Source: Chloroflexota bacterium (GTDB taxonomy: Bacteria > Chloroflexota > Anaerolineae > Anaerolineales > Villigracilaceae). Taken from it: 64,000 nucleotides of DNA. Below are positions 15,312 to 24,670 of the stretch, in pieces; the stretch's first letter is position 1; each line of letters opens with the position of its first letter. The notes beneath the pieces are model-generated. The model saw only the letters and a program-made list of their open reading frames with translations, did no database searches and was not told the DNA's origin. The stretch is from contig JACPVF010000018.1 of the NCBI GenBank assembly GCA_016191845.1, positions 48,287 through 112,286 of the forward strand, read 5' to 3'. The position numbers were made by a program, and so were the translations under genes.

Positions 15312-16247
15312 ATGCCCCGTCTCATCACCCTCGGAAGCCTTGCAGCTTTATTCTTCAGCAGCACCTTCATCCTCAACCGCGCCATGAGCCTGCAGGGCGG
15401 TCACTGGGCGTGGACCTCCAGCCTGCGCTTCGGGTTCATGCTGATCTTTCTGATCGTGATCCTGCTTGTCACGCAAGGAAAAAGGGCGCTGGCCGATGTA
15501 AGAGACGTTTTCCTGCAACACTGGCGTTTCTGGATTCTGGCGGGGGGCATCGGCTTCGGCGTCTTCTACTCGCTGATCACGTTCAGCTCGCAGTACGCCG
15601 CAGGCTGGATCGTCGCCACCACCTGGCAAACCACCATCCTGGCCTCGCCGCTGGTGCTGAGATTATTCGGGCATAAGGTCCCCACCAAAGGGCTGCTCTT
15701 CACGGGCATCATCTTCGTGGGCATCCTGCTGGTCAACGTCGAACACGCCGCACTGACGGGATTTCGCGAGGTGCTGCTCAGTGCGTTGCCGATCCTGGGA
15801 GCGGCCTTCGCCTACCCAATCGGGAATCAACTCGTCTGGGAGGCTCGTGCGGGACATAACCCACGCATCCCGCAGATCCATCATCCGATCCTGGAAAATG
15901 GTTTCGCCCGCGTCCTACTCCTGACCCTCGGCTCGATTCCATTTTGGGTGGTGCTGCTCCTCGTCAGCGAGCCGCCTGCCCCCGCCCGCGGACAGTTCCT
16001 CAGCACGGCGCTGGTGGCCCTGCTGGCAGGCGTCATCGCCACCACGCTCTTTCTGTACGCGCGTCATCTCTGCCGCCAACCCTACGAGATCGCCGCCGTG
16101 GACGCGACCCAGTCGATGGAAGTGGTCTTCTCACTCTTGGGCGAAATCTTCTTTCTACACGGCGCGATCCCAGGCCCGTTGGGATGGGCAGGCGTGGCGC
16201 TGACCATTCTTGGGCTGATCGCCTACATGCGCATTCAGGCCGAATAG
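15312..16247 (+). CDS. DMT/EmrE-like multidrug-efflux-type permease
   Basis: A 311-residue membrane protein with about ten helices, matching the putative multidrug resistance efflux (EmrE-like, PF13536) branch of the DMT superfamily more closely than EamA. Typical features are FSSTFILNRAMSLQGGHWAW near the N terminus, YAAGWIVATTWQTTI in the middle and TQSMEVVFSLLGEIFFLHG near the C terminus. The role is probably export of a cationic or aromatic small molecule. It follows tryptophanase in the same direction, so indole or a related product is a conceivable substrate, but that is only proximity. TTGGAG precedes the ATG. Expression depends on passing the terminator-like hairpin that ends twelve bases upstream. 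Confidence 0.82.
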   Translation: MPRLITLGSLAALFFSSTFILNRAMSLQGGHWAWTSSLRFGFMLIFLIVILLVTQGKRALADVRDVFLQHWRFWILAGGIGFGVFYSLITFSSQYAAGWIVATTWQTTILASPLVLRLFGHKVPTKGLLFTGIIFVGILLVNVEHAALTGFREVLLSALPILGAAFAYPIGNQLVWEARAGHNPRIPQIHHPILENGFARVLLLTLGSIPFWVVLLLVSEPPAPARGQFLSTALVALLAGVIATTLFLYARHLCRQPYEIAAVDATQSMEVVFSLLGEIFFLHGAIPGPLGWAGVALTILGLIAYMRIQAE

Positions 16248-16257
16248 CAAACGTAAC

Positions 16258-16286
16258 TTGACACCTGGCACCTGACACATGATACT
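16258..16286 (+). promoter_or_regulatory. Promoter for recJ, predicted leaderless start
   Basis: TTGACA (16258-16263), a 17-base spacer and GATACT (16281-16286) stand before recJ. Only six bases separate the -10 box from the ATG, so the transcript should begin at or next to the start codon, and there is no ribosome binding site. The spacer is made of repeated CACCTG units. Confidence 0.6.
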
Positions 16287-16292
16287 TGCCGC

Positions 16293-18596
16293 ATGACCCA
16301 CTGGCTCGACCCTCAATCCGTCCGCACCGACTCACTCGACTCCCTAAATCTGCCTCCGCTCGTCGCGCAGACCCTCGTCCGTCGCGGCTTCAGCGACCCC
16401 GCTGCCGCGCGCGCTTTCCTGCATCCCGACGAATTGCCGTCCACGTCCTTCCCTGGCATCGAGCAAGCTACGGAGATTATCCGCGCGGCCATCCGCAAGG
16501 GTGAGCCGATCTGCGTGTGGGGCGACTTCGACGTGGACGGCCAGACCTCCACGACCCTGCTGGTGCAAACCCTGCGCGCCCTGGGCGCGGACATCCGCTA
16601 TTACATCCCCGTGCGCGGCAGGGAGAGTCATGGCGTTCATATCGAAAGCCTGCAACCGATCCTTGACCGCGGCGTGAAGTTGATCGTCACCTGCGACACA
16701 GGCATCACTGCTCACGCCGCTGTGGACTACATCCATGAGCGCGGCGCGCAGGTGGTCATCACCGACCATCACGATCCCCTCCCCGCTGAGCGGAGCGACC
16801 AGCGGGAGCGCAGTCGAAGCGGCTACGACCTTCCCAACGCCGAAGCCATCGTCAACCCGAAACTGCTGCCCGAAGGTCACCTGCTTGCCAACCTGGCGGG
16901 CGTAGGCGTGGCCTACAAATTGGCGGAAGCATTGCTGGACGGCGGGCGCTCTGAAGATTTGCTCGACCTCGTAGCCCTCGGCCTGATCGCCGACGTGGCC
17001 TTACTCAAGGGCGAGACGCGTTCGCTGGCACAGAAGGGTATCCAGCGCCTGCGCGAAACGGGACGGCTGGGCCTGCGCGTCATCGCGGAACTCTCGAACA
17101 CGCTGCTCGAAACACTGACCGAGGAAACCATCGGCTTCACCTTTGCGCCGCGCCTGAACGCGCTCGGCCGCCTGGGCGACGCCAATCCCGCCGTCGAGTT
17201 GCTGCTCACCAACGATCCCGCCCGCGCACGTGTGCTGGCGACCCAGATCGAAGGACTTAATGCCCAGCGCCGCCTGCTGACCAGCCAGGTCTACGAAGCG
17301 GCCGAGGCGCAGCTGCGCGAGAATCCCAGCCTGCTGGACGAACCCGCACTCGTGCTCTCGCATCCCAACTGGCCGGGCGGGGTGGTCGGCATCGTGGCCA
17401 ACAAGCTGGTCGAGCGATATCACAAGCCCGCCCTGCTGCTGACCGAGTCCGAGGATGGCATCTTGCGCGGATCGGCCCGCTCGGTGGAGGGACTACACAT
17501 CACCGAGGCCATCAGCGCCAACGCGGACCTGCTGCTGGGTTTCGGCGGTCACCCGATGGCGGCGGGACTCTCCCTGCGCCTGGAGGACCTGACCGCCTTC
17601 CGCCGCGGGCTGGGAGGAGCCGTCGAAGCACAACTCGGGCAGACGGTCCGCGAAGAGCCGACCCTGCAAGTCGATGCCTGGCTCGGGCTGGACCAGATCA
17701 CCCTGGAGTTGGCCGACTCGCTCGAGGCGCTGGCTCCGTTCGGGGCGGGCAATCCCAAACTGACGCTGGCCAGCCGCCAGGTCACGTTGAAGGCTGTCTC
17801 CGAGATCGGCAAGACGAAGGAGCATCTGCGTCTGAACGTCGAGGATGCGCACGGCAACGTGCAAAGCATCCTGTGGTGGGGCGGCGCGGGCGCGGACCTG
17901 CCCGAGACGGGCACCCCGCTCGACATTGCCTACTCGCTGCGCGCCAGCAGTTTCCGCGGACAGAAACAGGTCACGCTGCAATTCGAGGAGTGGCGCGTCG
18001 TCGAAGAGAAGGCAGCGGAAATTCGACCTGCGAAGATCGAGGTTGTGGATTATCGGTTGCAGGTTGGAAGGTGGAAGGATTTGAAGGCGGGAACGCTGGT
18101 TTGGGCCGAGGGCGCGGACCAGACCAAAGGCAAGCCGCGCTTCGAGTTGGTCCCCGCGGACGAGTTTGCGATCTGGACGATGCCCCCCTCCCCCGCGGAG
18201 TTGCGCAGGGCTCTGGAGATCGTCAGGCCCAGGACCGTGACCGTGTTCGCCGTCCCGCCCGCGGAGGAAAAGCCCGAGGCCTTCCTCAACCGTCTGACGG
18301 GGCTGTGCAAATACACGCTGAGCAATTACGGCGGCAGGACGCAACTCGCCAAACTGGCCGCCGCCCTGGCCGCGCGCGAAAGCGCCGTGGAGATCGGCCT
18401 GCAATGGCTGGCCGCGGGCGGACACCTGACGGTTAGTGTGGAAGAGGACGAGGTGGTGCTCTCCGCGCAGAAGCCCGAGGCGAATCCGTATTTGCAGAAA
18501 GAGCTATTCGTGGCCCTGCGCGGGGTGCTGACCGAGACGGCGGCGTATCGAAAGTATGTTGCCAGTGCACCGGACTTAAAAACCCTGATCTCATAA
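16293..18596 (+). CDS. recJ: Single-stranded-DNA-specific exonuclease RecJ
   Basis: A 767-residue RecJ of the DHH phosphoesterase superfamily, a 5'-3' single-strand DNA exonuclease in recombination and repair. Motif DFDVDG is at 78-83 and DHH at 158-160. The DHHA1 domain follows with GFGGHPMAAG (about 409-418) and an OB-fold at about 470-580. An extra C-terminal region (about 600-767) is present, as in other long RecJ proteins. Immediately after DHH, residues about 164-178 (beginning PAERSDQRERSRSG) are encoded by a dispersed repeat; in normal RecJ the chain runs directly into the proline-rich loop before NPK. The reading frame is kept, so the protein is probably functional. The start lacks a ribosome binding site and is predicted to be leaderless. 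Confidence 0.93.
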   Translation: MTHWLDPQSVRTDSLDSLNLPPLVAQTLVRRGFSDPAAARAFLHPDELPSTSFPGIEQATEIIRAAIRKGEPICVWGDFDVDGQTSTTLLVQTLRALGADIRYYIPVRGRESHGVHIESLQPILDRGVKLIVTCDTGITAHAAVDYIHERGAQVVITDHHDPLPAERSDQRERSRSGYDLPNAEAIVNPKLLPEGHLLANLAGVGVAYKLAEALLDGGRSEDLLDLVALGLIADVALLKGETRSLAQKGIQRLRETGRLGLRVIAELSNTLLETLTEETIGFTFAPRLNALGRLGDANPAVELLLTNDPARARVLATQIEGLNAQRRLLTSQVYEAAEAQLRENPSLLDEPALVLSHPNWPGGVVGIVANKLVERYHKPALLLTESEDGILRGSARSVEGLHITEAISANADLLLGFGGHPMAAGLSLRLEDLTAFRRGLGGAVEAQLGQTVREEPTLQVDAWLGLDQITLELADSLEALAPFGAGNPKLTLASRQVTLKAVSEIGKTKEHLRLNVEDAHGNVQSILWWGGAGADLPETGTPLDIAYSLRASSFRGQKQVTLQFEEWRVVEEKAAEIRPAKIEVVDYRLQVGRWKDLKAGTLVWAEGADQTKGKPRFELVPADEFAIWTMPPSPAELRRALEIVRPRTVTVFAVPPAEEKPEAFLNRLTGLCKYTLSNYGGRTQLAKLAAALAARESAVEIGLQWLAAGGHLTVSVEEDEVVLSAQKPEANPYLQKELFVALRGVLTETAAYRKYVASAPDLKTLIS
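16781..16822. repeat. GAGCGCAGTCGAAG-type repeat inserted in frame inside recJ
   Basis: About 42 bases containing CCGCTGAGCGGAGCG and GAGCGCAGTCGAAGCGG, built as CGCTG/CAGCG-type short inverted arms. The core GAGCGCAGTCGAAGG also occurs at about 6262-6276 in the intergenic spacer before feoC. It is inserted in the recJ reading frame just after the DHH motif and adds about 14 residues. Confidence 0.65.
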
Positions 18597-18632
18597 CAAC
18601 CTGGCACACCAGGCAAATTTCACTGCGAAGAG

Positions 18633-18676
18633 CGCAAAGGCCACGAAGATCCTTGTTTTTCTTCGTGGCCTTTGCG
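18633..18676. terminator. Bidirectional hairpin between recJ and the aldehyde dehydrogenase gene
   Basis: CGCAAAGGCCACGAAG (18633-18648) and its exact complement (18661-18676) form a 16-base stem around a twelve-base loop rich in T. It lies between convergent genes. The arm sequence looks like a dispersed genomic repeat. Confidence 0.65.
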
Positions 18677-18714
18677 ATTCAAATACCTTGGCCGGACAGG
18701 GTCACAAATTTGTA

Positions 18715-20238
18715 TTACGCACCAAACTTGATCCCCTGCGCCAGGGGCAATTCCTTCGACCAATTGATGGTGTTGGTCTGACGGCGCATGTAGGTCTTCC
18801 AGGCGTCCGAGCCCGATTCGCGCCCGCCGCCTGTTTCCTTTTCGCCGCCGAACGCGCCGCCGATCTCCGCGCCCGAGGTGCCGATGTTGATGTTGGCGAT
18901 GCCACAATCCGAGCCAGCCGCCGAGAGGAAGGTCTCGGCCTCACGCAGCGAGTCAGTGAACATGGCGCTGGAGAGTCCCTGCGGCACGTCGTTGTGGATG
19001 CGGATGGCCTCCTCGACCGTCTCGTATTCCAGCAGGTACAGGATCGGCGCGAAGGTTTCCTTCTTGACGATCTCGGTCTGGGCAGGCATCTTGATGATGG
19101 TCGGCTCGACGAAATTCGGGCCAAGGTCGGGACGCATATGCCCGCCTGCGACCAGCTCGCCGCCGTCGGCCAGAGCCTGCTGGACGGCTTCCATCATTTC
19201 CTCGACTGACGAGTTGACCACCAACGGCCCCATCAACGTCTCCACCTGAAGCGGGTCGCCGATGCGGACCTGACGGTAGGCATCCGCCAGCCGCTGGGTG
19301 AGCGTGGGGCTGATCGACTTGTGCATGATGATGCGGCGCGTAGACGTGCAGCGCTGTCCCGCCGTGCCGACCGCGCCAAACAGGATAGCACGAGTGGCCA
19401 TATCCAGATCGGCTTTCTCCGAGACGATGATGCCGTTGTTGCCGCCCAGCTCGAGGATGGTCCGCCCGAAGCGGCGCGCCACCGCCTCCGAGACGTGGAT
19501 CCCGATCTCGGTCGAACCCGTGAACGACACCAGCGGGACGCGCTTGTCGTTGAGCAGCAGCTCGCCCACGTCGCGGCCCGAGCCGATAACCAGGTTGAAG
19601 ATCCCGCTCAGGCCGTGGTCGGCCATCACGCGGTTGGCGATGTGCGTCACCGCGATGGCGGTCAGCGGCGTGTACGAGGATGGCTTCCAGATGACGGTGT
19701 CGCCGCAGACGGCGGCCAGGGCCGAGTTCCACGACCAGACCGCCACGGGGAAGTTGAAGGCCGTCACCAACCCGAGGATCCCCAGCGGATGCCACTGCTC
19801 GTACATGCGGTGCGCGGGTCGCTCCGAGTGCATGCTCAGGCCGTACAACATGCGCGACTGCCCGACGGCAAAGTCGCAGATGTCGACCATCTCCTGCACC
19901 TCGCCGTGACCCTCGGCACGGATCTTGCCCATCTCCACAGTCACCAGGTCGCCGAGCGGCTCTTTGAACTCGCGCAGCGCATTCCCCAGGTCGCGGACCA
20001 CCTCTCCGCGTTTGGGCGCGGGCACGTTGCGCCATTGAAGGAAAGCCTGCTGGGCGGCGGCCGCCACCTTCTCATAGGTCGCGGGCGTGGCCTGCACGAT
20101 CCTGGCCAACGCCTCGCCTGTAGTGGGATTGTACGAGACTAACTCCTTGCCCGCGGGATCGGTCAGCCAGCTGTCCGGGCCGATGCACGCGCCCGCATTG
20201 ACGGGTTGAATGTTCAATTTTTCGAGCAGACTTTTCAT
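18715..20238 (-). CDS. ALDH7-type aldehyde dehydrogenase (aminoadipic semialdehyde dehydrogenase-like)
   Basis: A 507-residue NAD-dependent aldehyde dehydrogenase. The ALDH7 signatures FNFPVAVWSWN and ELGGNN are present; the catalytic cysteine is C297 in GQRCTSTRR, with the general-base glutamate in LELGGNN and a dinucleotide-binding SFTGSTEIG stretch. ALDH7/piperideine-6-carboxylate dehydrogenases oxidise alpha-aminoadipic semialdehyde in lysine catabolism, and the C-terminal RESGSDAWKTYMRRQTNTINWS is typical of them. The start at 20238 follows CTGGAGG; longer in-frame upstream starts have no support. The gene is alone on the minus strand, divergent from the dehydrogenase at 20364. The exact aldehyde substrate is inferred from family only. 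Confidence 0.88.
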   Translation of the reverse strand: MKSLLEKLNIQPVNAGACIGPDSWLTDPAGKELVSYNPTTGEALARIVQATPATYEKVAAAAQQAFLQWRNVPAPKRGEVVRDLGNALREFKEPLGDLVTVEMGKIRAEGHGEVQEMVDICDFAVGQSRMLYGLSMHSERPAHRMYEQWHPLGILGLVTAFNFPVAVWSWNSALAAVCGDTVIWKPSSYTPLTAIAVTHIANRVMADHGLSGIFNLVIGSGRDVGELLLNDKRVPLVSFTGSTEIGIHVSEAVARRFGRTILELGGNNGIIVSEKADLDMATRAILFGAVGTAGQRCTSTRRIIMHKSISPTLTQRLADAYRQVRIGDPLQVETLMGPLVVNSSVEEMMEAVQQALADGGELVAGGHMRPDLGPNFVEPTIIKMPAQTEIVKKETFAPILYLLEYETVEEAIRIHNDVPQGLSSAMFTDSLREAETFLSAAGSDCGIANINIGTSGAEIGGAFGGEKETGGGRESGSDAWKTYMRRQTNTINWSKELPLAQGIKFGA

Positions 20239-20363
20239 GGAGTCCTCCAGTGGCGATTTGATTTCGGGAATTATACAATCCCCCACTCCCAACGGGAGAG
20301 AGGTTGGGGTGTGGGTTAAGTTACAATTCAATCCATCTTTATCATCGCAAGGGAGATTCATTC

Positions 20364-21155
20364 ATGGAGAAATGGGCAGTCATCACAGGGGCTTCAAGCG
20401 GCATCGGCGAGGAATTTGCGCGGCAATTGGCCGCCCAAGGTTATGATCTGTGCCTGACAGGTCGGCGGGCGGACCGTCTGGAGGCGGTGGCAGCCGAAGC
20501 GCGGAGCCAGCATGGGGTCCGTGCGGAGGTGGTAGCCGCCGACCTGGGCACTGACGCGGGCATGCGCCAGGTCGAGACATGGATCAGCAGCCATGCCCCG
20601 ATCGAGATGCTGGTCAATAACGCGGGCTTTGGCATCCGCTCGTTGTTCGTCGATAGCGGGCCCGACCCCGTGGTCGAGATGATCGCGGTCCACAACATCG
20701 CGCCTGTGCGACTGATCTGGGCCGCGCTGCCAGGCATGAAGCAGGCGGGACACGGCACCATCATCAACGTCTCGTCGCCCGCGGCCTATGCCTCCCTGCC
20801 TGGCAACGGCGGTTACGCGGGCACCAAATCCTTTCTGAACGCCTTTTCCGAATCGCTGGCGCGCGAACTGGAAGGGACAGGCATCCGCGTGCAGGTGCTG
20901 TTGCCCGGCTTCACTTATAGCGACTTCCACAAACGGCCCGCGTATCAGGATGTGGACCTGTATCGCTCGATCCCCAAGTTCATGTGGCAGACCTCCGAGT
21001 ACGTGGCGCGCACCTCGTTGAAGGCATTGAAGCGCGGCGGCCTGTATTGCACGCCCGGCTTGCTGTATAAATTACTCGTCCTCGGCGGCAGGCTGGGATT
21101 TGCCCGCCTGGCGCGCGGTTCGATCCTGTCCCGCTTTGGGCGCGATAAAAAATAA
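20364..21155 (+). CDS. Short-chain dehydrogenase/reductase (SDR)
   Basis: A 263-residue classical SDR of the DltE/YqjQ-like branch. The nucleotide-binding TGASSGIG is at residues 8-15, NNAGFG follows near 88, the serine lies in NVSSPAA, and the catalytic YxxxK is Y151-AGT-K155. GRRADR after the second strand suggests NADP. A C-terminal amphipathic region (LLYKLLVLGGRLGFARLARGS) may touch the membrane. The ATG follows GGGAG at eight bases. A thioesterase gene starts eight bases after its stop, so the two are probably one operon and may act on an acyl or polyketide-like substrate. The specific reaction is unknown. Confidence 0.85.
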   Translation: MEKWAVITGASSGIGEEFARQLAAQGYDLCLTGRRADRLEAVAAEARSQHGVRAEVVAADLGTDAGMRQVETWISSHAPIEMLVNNAGFGIRSLFVDSGPDPVVEMIAVHNIAPVRLIWAALPGMKQAGHGTIINVSSPAAYASLPGNGGYAGTKSFLNAFSESLARELEGTGIRVQVLLPGFTYSDFHKRPAYQDVDLYRSIPKFMWQTSEYVARTSLKALKRGGLYCTPGLLYKLLVLGGRLGFARLARGSILSRFGRDKK

Positions 21156-21162
21156 GGAATCC

Positions 21163-21609
21163 ATGAAACGACAACTTCCCTATCATGGCTCGTGCTTCGT
21201 GTGCGGACCCGATAACCCGCACGGCATCGGTCTCACGTTGTGGGTGGACGACGATGGCGTCATGACCTCGGATTTCACGCTGGGCGACGCGCAGCAGGGA
21301 CCCCCAGGTCACGCCCACGGCGGCGCTTCAGCCGCCATCCTCGACGAAGCGATGGGGCTGGTGGTTTGGGCGGCAGGACTGAAAGTGGCGGCCGTCAACA
21401 TCGAGATCAACTATCACAAGCCCGTGCCGCTGCACCAACCATTGACGCTCGAAGCGCGCGTCACAGAGCACGACGGGCGCAAAGCCTTCTCGACGGGAGA
21501 GATCTACCTGCCCGATGGGACAGTGGCTGTCAGCGGGCGCGGCATCTACGTTACCGCGCCAAAGTTGTTCAAAAAGGTCAATCCATTTCCGAATGTGGAC
21601 TCTGCATGA
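21163..21609 (+). CDS. PaaI-type hotdog-fold thioesterase
   Basis: A 148-residue single hotdog-domain protein. The 4HBT/PaaI motif HGGASAAILDEAMG (about 47-60), with the catalytic-type aspartate or glutamate on the central helix, is intact, as are the strands VNIEINYHKPVPL and LEARVTEHDGRKAFSTGEI. The N terminus carries CFVCGPDNPHGIGL, a cysteine pair often found in this subgroup. Such proteins hydrolyse acyl-CoA thioesters. A TAAGGA site precedes the ATG. It follows the SDR gene by seven bases and both probably share a transcript. The substrate is not known. Confidence 0.83.
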   Translation: MKRQLPYHGSCFVCGPDNPHGIGLTLWVDDDGVMTSDFTLGDAQQGPPGHAHGGASAAILDEAMGLVVWAAGLKVAAVNIEINYHKPVPLHQPLTLEARVTEHDGRKAFSTGEIYLPDGTVAVSGRGIYVTAPKLFKKVNPFPNVDSA

Positions 21610-21729
21610 AGATAATGGATGCAGAGGGGATGGGGAGCGCCGCACAAATTTACCGCAAAGTCCGATAAGGGTAGCAGCGCGCTTGCTTCCTCCGCCCCTT
21701 CGGGGTACAACTACAAGAGGAGACCCGCG

Positions 21730-24621
21730 ATGAAACCGAGTACCCTCTTCCGATTTTTTTCCGTGCTTGCGGTGCTGGCCTTAACCCTCTCCCTGCCCGT
21801 TCAAGCGCAGAAGCAGACGAACTCTTTTAGCGAACTGCGCGACTTCGGTTTTGACTCCGCCACCCAGGGCTGGGTGCTGCTCGACGGGCGTCTCTTCCGC
21901 ACCGCCGATGGCGGCTCTACGTGGGCGGAAATCACACCCGAGCCGTCCATTGCGGCGGTGACCTTCCTCGAGCAGACGGGCTGGGCGGTGCTGATCCACC
22001 CACAGGGAGATAGAGTCAGCTATTCGTTGGCAACCACACAAAACAGGGGAGACAGCTGGTCCGCCCGACCGATCCCGTTGTTCGCGGTGGAACAAGCCTG
22101 GGTCCTGCCCAAGTCGGTCCACATCCACTTCGAGGATGCCCAGCATGGGCAGATCATCGTTCAACACGCCACCAGCGCAAATTTCAATCTTCAATCCACG
22201 TTCGAAACCACCGATGGCGGCGGGACGTGGAAACAAACTGAAAATGCAGTAGAAAAAACACGCGTCGAGCCATCACAGAAAAACGGCCTCCAACGCCGCG
22301 ACATGCTGAGTGCCTCGCTCGGCTGGGGCATAGAGCAACGCGGCGACTGCACTTTTGACGACCCCGTTACCAAACAGGGCGCCGATTGTGTGCAGCAGAC
22401 CCGCCTGGTCCGCACGACTGATGGCGGCGCGAGTTGGCAAACCATCCCATTGCCACAGACTCCCAATGGAATCCTTGAGCGACATATCCCTGTCGCAGAC
22501 ACACCAGAGATTCAGCCCAGCCTGGCGTACACCCAAACCTGGGCAGGCCAGGGCGTGGACATCTGCGAGATCCCCAGCCTGAGCAAGTTGCAGACCTGGT
22601 GGAGCAACAGCCCGTACGCGGCTGTCAACCTGTACATCGGGGGCTCGTCGCGCGCCTGCGCCAATGTTAACCTGACCAAGGCGTTTTTGGTGCAACTACA
22701 TCTACAAGGGTGGAAGTTCATCCCCACCTGGGTGGGACCGCAGGCGCCCTGCACCGGGTACTCCTCGGTTTTTCCATACAACACCACCGACGCCTACGAC
22801 GAGGGTGTCACCCAGGCGGCCGCAGCTTTGTTCACAGCCTACAGCCTGGGGTTGACTGAAAGTAACGGCAGCGGCACGGTCATCTACTACGACCTCGAAG
22901 CCTACGATACCAGCAACACCAGTTGCAAGAACGCCGCCCTGGCCTTCATCCGCGGCTGGACCGACCAGATGGAAGCGGTGGGAGATGTCTCTGCGCTGTA
23001 TGGCGCCTCCTGCGCCTCGGCCCTGACCGACGTGGGCAACCTGGCCAACCCGCCCGACGCCATCTGGATCGCTAACTGGTATCCCAATTACGTGTACAAC
23101 CCCAGCGCCACCGTCTGGAACACGGCCTGCCTGGCCAACAGTTACTGGCCGAACCACCAGCGCATTCGCCAATACACGGGCGGACACAACGAGACCTGGG
23201 GCGGCGTGACCATCAACGTGGACAGCAACGTACTGGACAGCGTGGTGGCCATCCCCGCGCTGGGCCTGGTCAGCGACGCGTTTACCAGCGCGACGGCGAT
23301 CTCGTCCACGCCGTATATGGACGCACAATCGATTGGTCTGGCTACCAATGAGACGAACGATCCTGTCCTTCCATGCGCCACGGGCCAGGGATTCAACACG
23401 GTTTGGTATCAGGTGACACCTGCCGCCAGCGGACGGATGCTGGTCAGCACGCGCGGCAGCAGCTACGACACCGTCCTCGCCGTGTGGACAGGCACGCAGG
23501 GCAGCCTGACCAACCAGGCGTGCAACGATAACTTCAACGGGACCCAGTCCGAGGTCCAGATGGATGTGAACGCGGGGACGACCTACTTCATCGAGGTCGC
23601 CAGCCCGTCGGCAGTCCCCTCGGGCACGCTGGTCCTCTCGGTCTTCCAGCCCGCACAGGACGACTTCAATGGCGCGGTGACACTCGCCCAGCAGCCATCG
23701 ACCGTCAGCCTCGATACGTCCACCACGGGCATTTCCAGCGACGACCCCGCCATTCCTGCCTGCAGTCTTGGTCCAGGGTCGAACACGGTCTGGTACCAGT
23801 TCACGCCCAGCGTGAGCGGACCCGTCTCCATTGACACCTTCTCCAGCACCTACGACACCACCCTCGCAGTGTGGATGGGGGCGCGCGGCGCACTGACACC
23901 CGTGGCCTGCAACGACGACACAGCAGGTGGGCAGCAATCACAAGTGGACCTGGCGCTCACGGCGGGGACGACCTATTATGTAGAGATTAGTCAGTTCAGC
24001 GGAAACCTTTCCGCGCCGCAAGCCGCTGGCGGCGGGACGCTCGCCCTGCACCTGACCAGCTTCCACGATGTGCCTGGCAATTACTGGTCGTGGAAGTGGA
24101 TCGAGGCGCTGTTTGCCAGCGGCATCACAGGCGGGTGCAGCACATCGCCGATATCCTATTGTCCCGAGACCGAGGTGACGCGCGCGCAGATGGCGGTCTT
24201 CCTCGAACGCGGCATGCGCGGCTCGACCTTCATCCCACCCAACGCGACGGGCACCACCTTCCTCGATGTTCCCGCTGACCATTGGGCGGGCGGCTGGATC
24301 GAGCAATTGTTCGCAGACGGGATTACGGGCGGCTGCGGGAACGGCAACTACTGTCCCAACCTGGCAGTGACACGCGCGCAGATGGCCGTCTTCCTGCTAC
24401 GAGCGGAACACGGATCCACTTACCAGCCGCCCGACATCGGCACCGATACGGGATTCGCCGATGTGCCCGTCGATTACTGGTCTGCGGCATGGATCAAGCA
24501 GCTTGCCGCCGAGGGCATCACGGGGGGCTGCGGAAATGGCAATTACTGTCCCGAGCAAGCCGTCACACGCGCGCAGATGGCCGTCTTCCTCACGCGGACC
24601 TTCAGCTTGCCTTTGCCCTAG
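21730..24621 (+). CDS. Large S-layer-anchored protein: YCF48/BNR repeats, DUF1906, PPC-like repeats, three SLH domains
   Basis: A secreted protein of 963 residues. A signal peptide covers residues 1-26, ending near VQAQ. Three photosynthesis-II-stability/BNR-like repeats follow, marked by [19 protein letters not shown] and RTTDGGASW (about 30-255). A DUF1906 glycosidase-like barrel spans about 270-507 (begins [11 protein letters not shown], with YYDLEAY as the likely acidic active-site strand). Two PPC-like beta-sandwich repeats follow (about 515-640 and 642-775, each with NTVWYQ and YDTxLAVW). Three S-layer homology repeats lie at about 778-963 with TRAQMAVFL. It should sit on the cell surface, bound to the wall or S-layer, with a wall-directed enzymatic or binding role. 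The start follows GAGGAG. A second protein with the same SLH type ends at 63805. Confidence 0.85.
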   Translation: MKPSTLFRFFSVLAVLALTLSLPVQAQKQTNSFSELRDFGFDSATQGWVLLDGRLFRTADGGSTWAEITPEPSIAAVTFLEQTGWAVLIHPQGDRVSYSLATTQNRGDSWSARPIPLFAVEQAWVLPKSVHIHFEDAQHGQIIVQHATSANFNLQSTFETTDGGGTWKQTENAVEKTRVEPSQKNGLQRRDMLSASLGWGIEQRGDCTFDDPVTKQGADCVQQTRLVRTTDGGASWQTIPLPQTPNGILERHIPVADTPEIQPSLAYTQTWAGQGVDICEIPSLSKLQTWWSNSPYAAVNLYIGGSSRACANVNLTKAFLVQLHLQGWKFIPTWVGPQAPCTGYSSVFPYNTTDAYDEGVTQAAAALFTAYSLGLTESNGSGTVIYYDLEAYDTSNTSCKNAALAFIRGWTDQMEAVGDVSALYGASCASALTDVGNLANPPDAIWIANWYPNYVYNPSATVWNTACLANSYWPNHQRIRQYTGGHNETWGGVTINVDSNVLDSVVAIPALGLVSDAFTSATAISSTPYMDAQSIGLATNETNDPVLPCATGQGFNTVWYQVTPAASGRMLVSTRGSSYDTVLAVWTGTQGSLTNQACNDNFNGTQSEVQMDVNAGTTYFIEVASPSAVPSGTLVLSVFQPAQDDFNGAVTLAQQPSTVSLDTSTTGISSDDPAIPACSLGPGSNTVWYQFTPSVSGPVSIDTFSSTYDTTLAVWMGARGALTPVACNDDTAGGQQSQVDLALTAGTTYYVEISQFSGNLSAPQAAGGGTLALHLTSFHDVPGNYWSWKWIEALFASGITGGCSTSPISYCPETEVTRAQMAVFLERGMRGSTFIPPNATGTTFLDVPADHWAGGWIEQLFADGITGGCGNGNYCPNLAVTRAQMAVFLLRAEHGSTYQPPDIGTDTGFADVPVDYWSAAWIKQLAAEGITGGCGNGNYCPEQAVTRAQMAVFLTRTFSLPLP

Positions 24622-24670
24622 CGGAACAAACCATCCACATCCTGCGTCTGGAAGAAATCATGGAGCCAAA

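Noticed and set aside
16258..16285. CACCTG tandem units as a CRISPR-like or satellite repeat
   Set aside because: Only about three imperfect units over 28 bases; too short for an array, and they form the spacer of a promoter.
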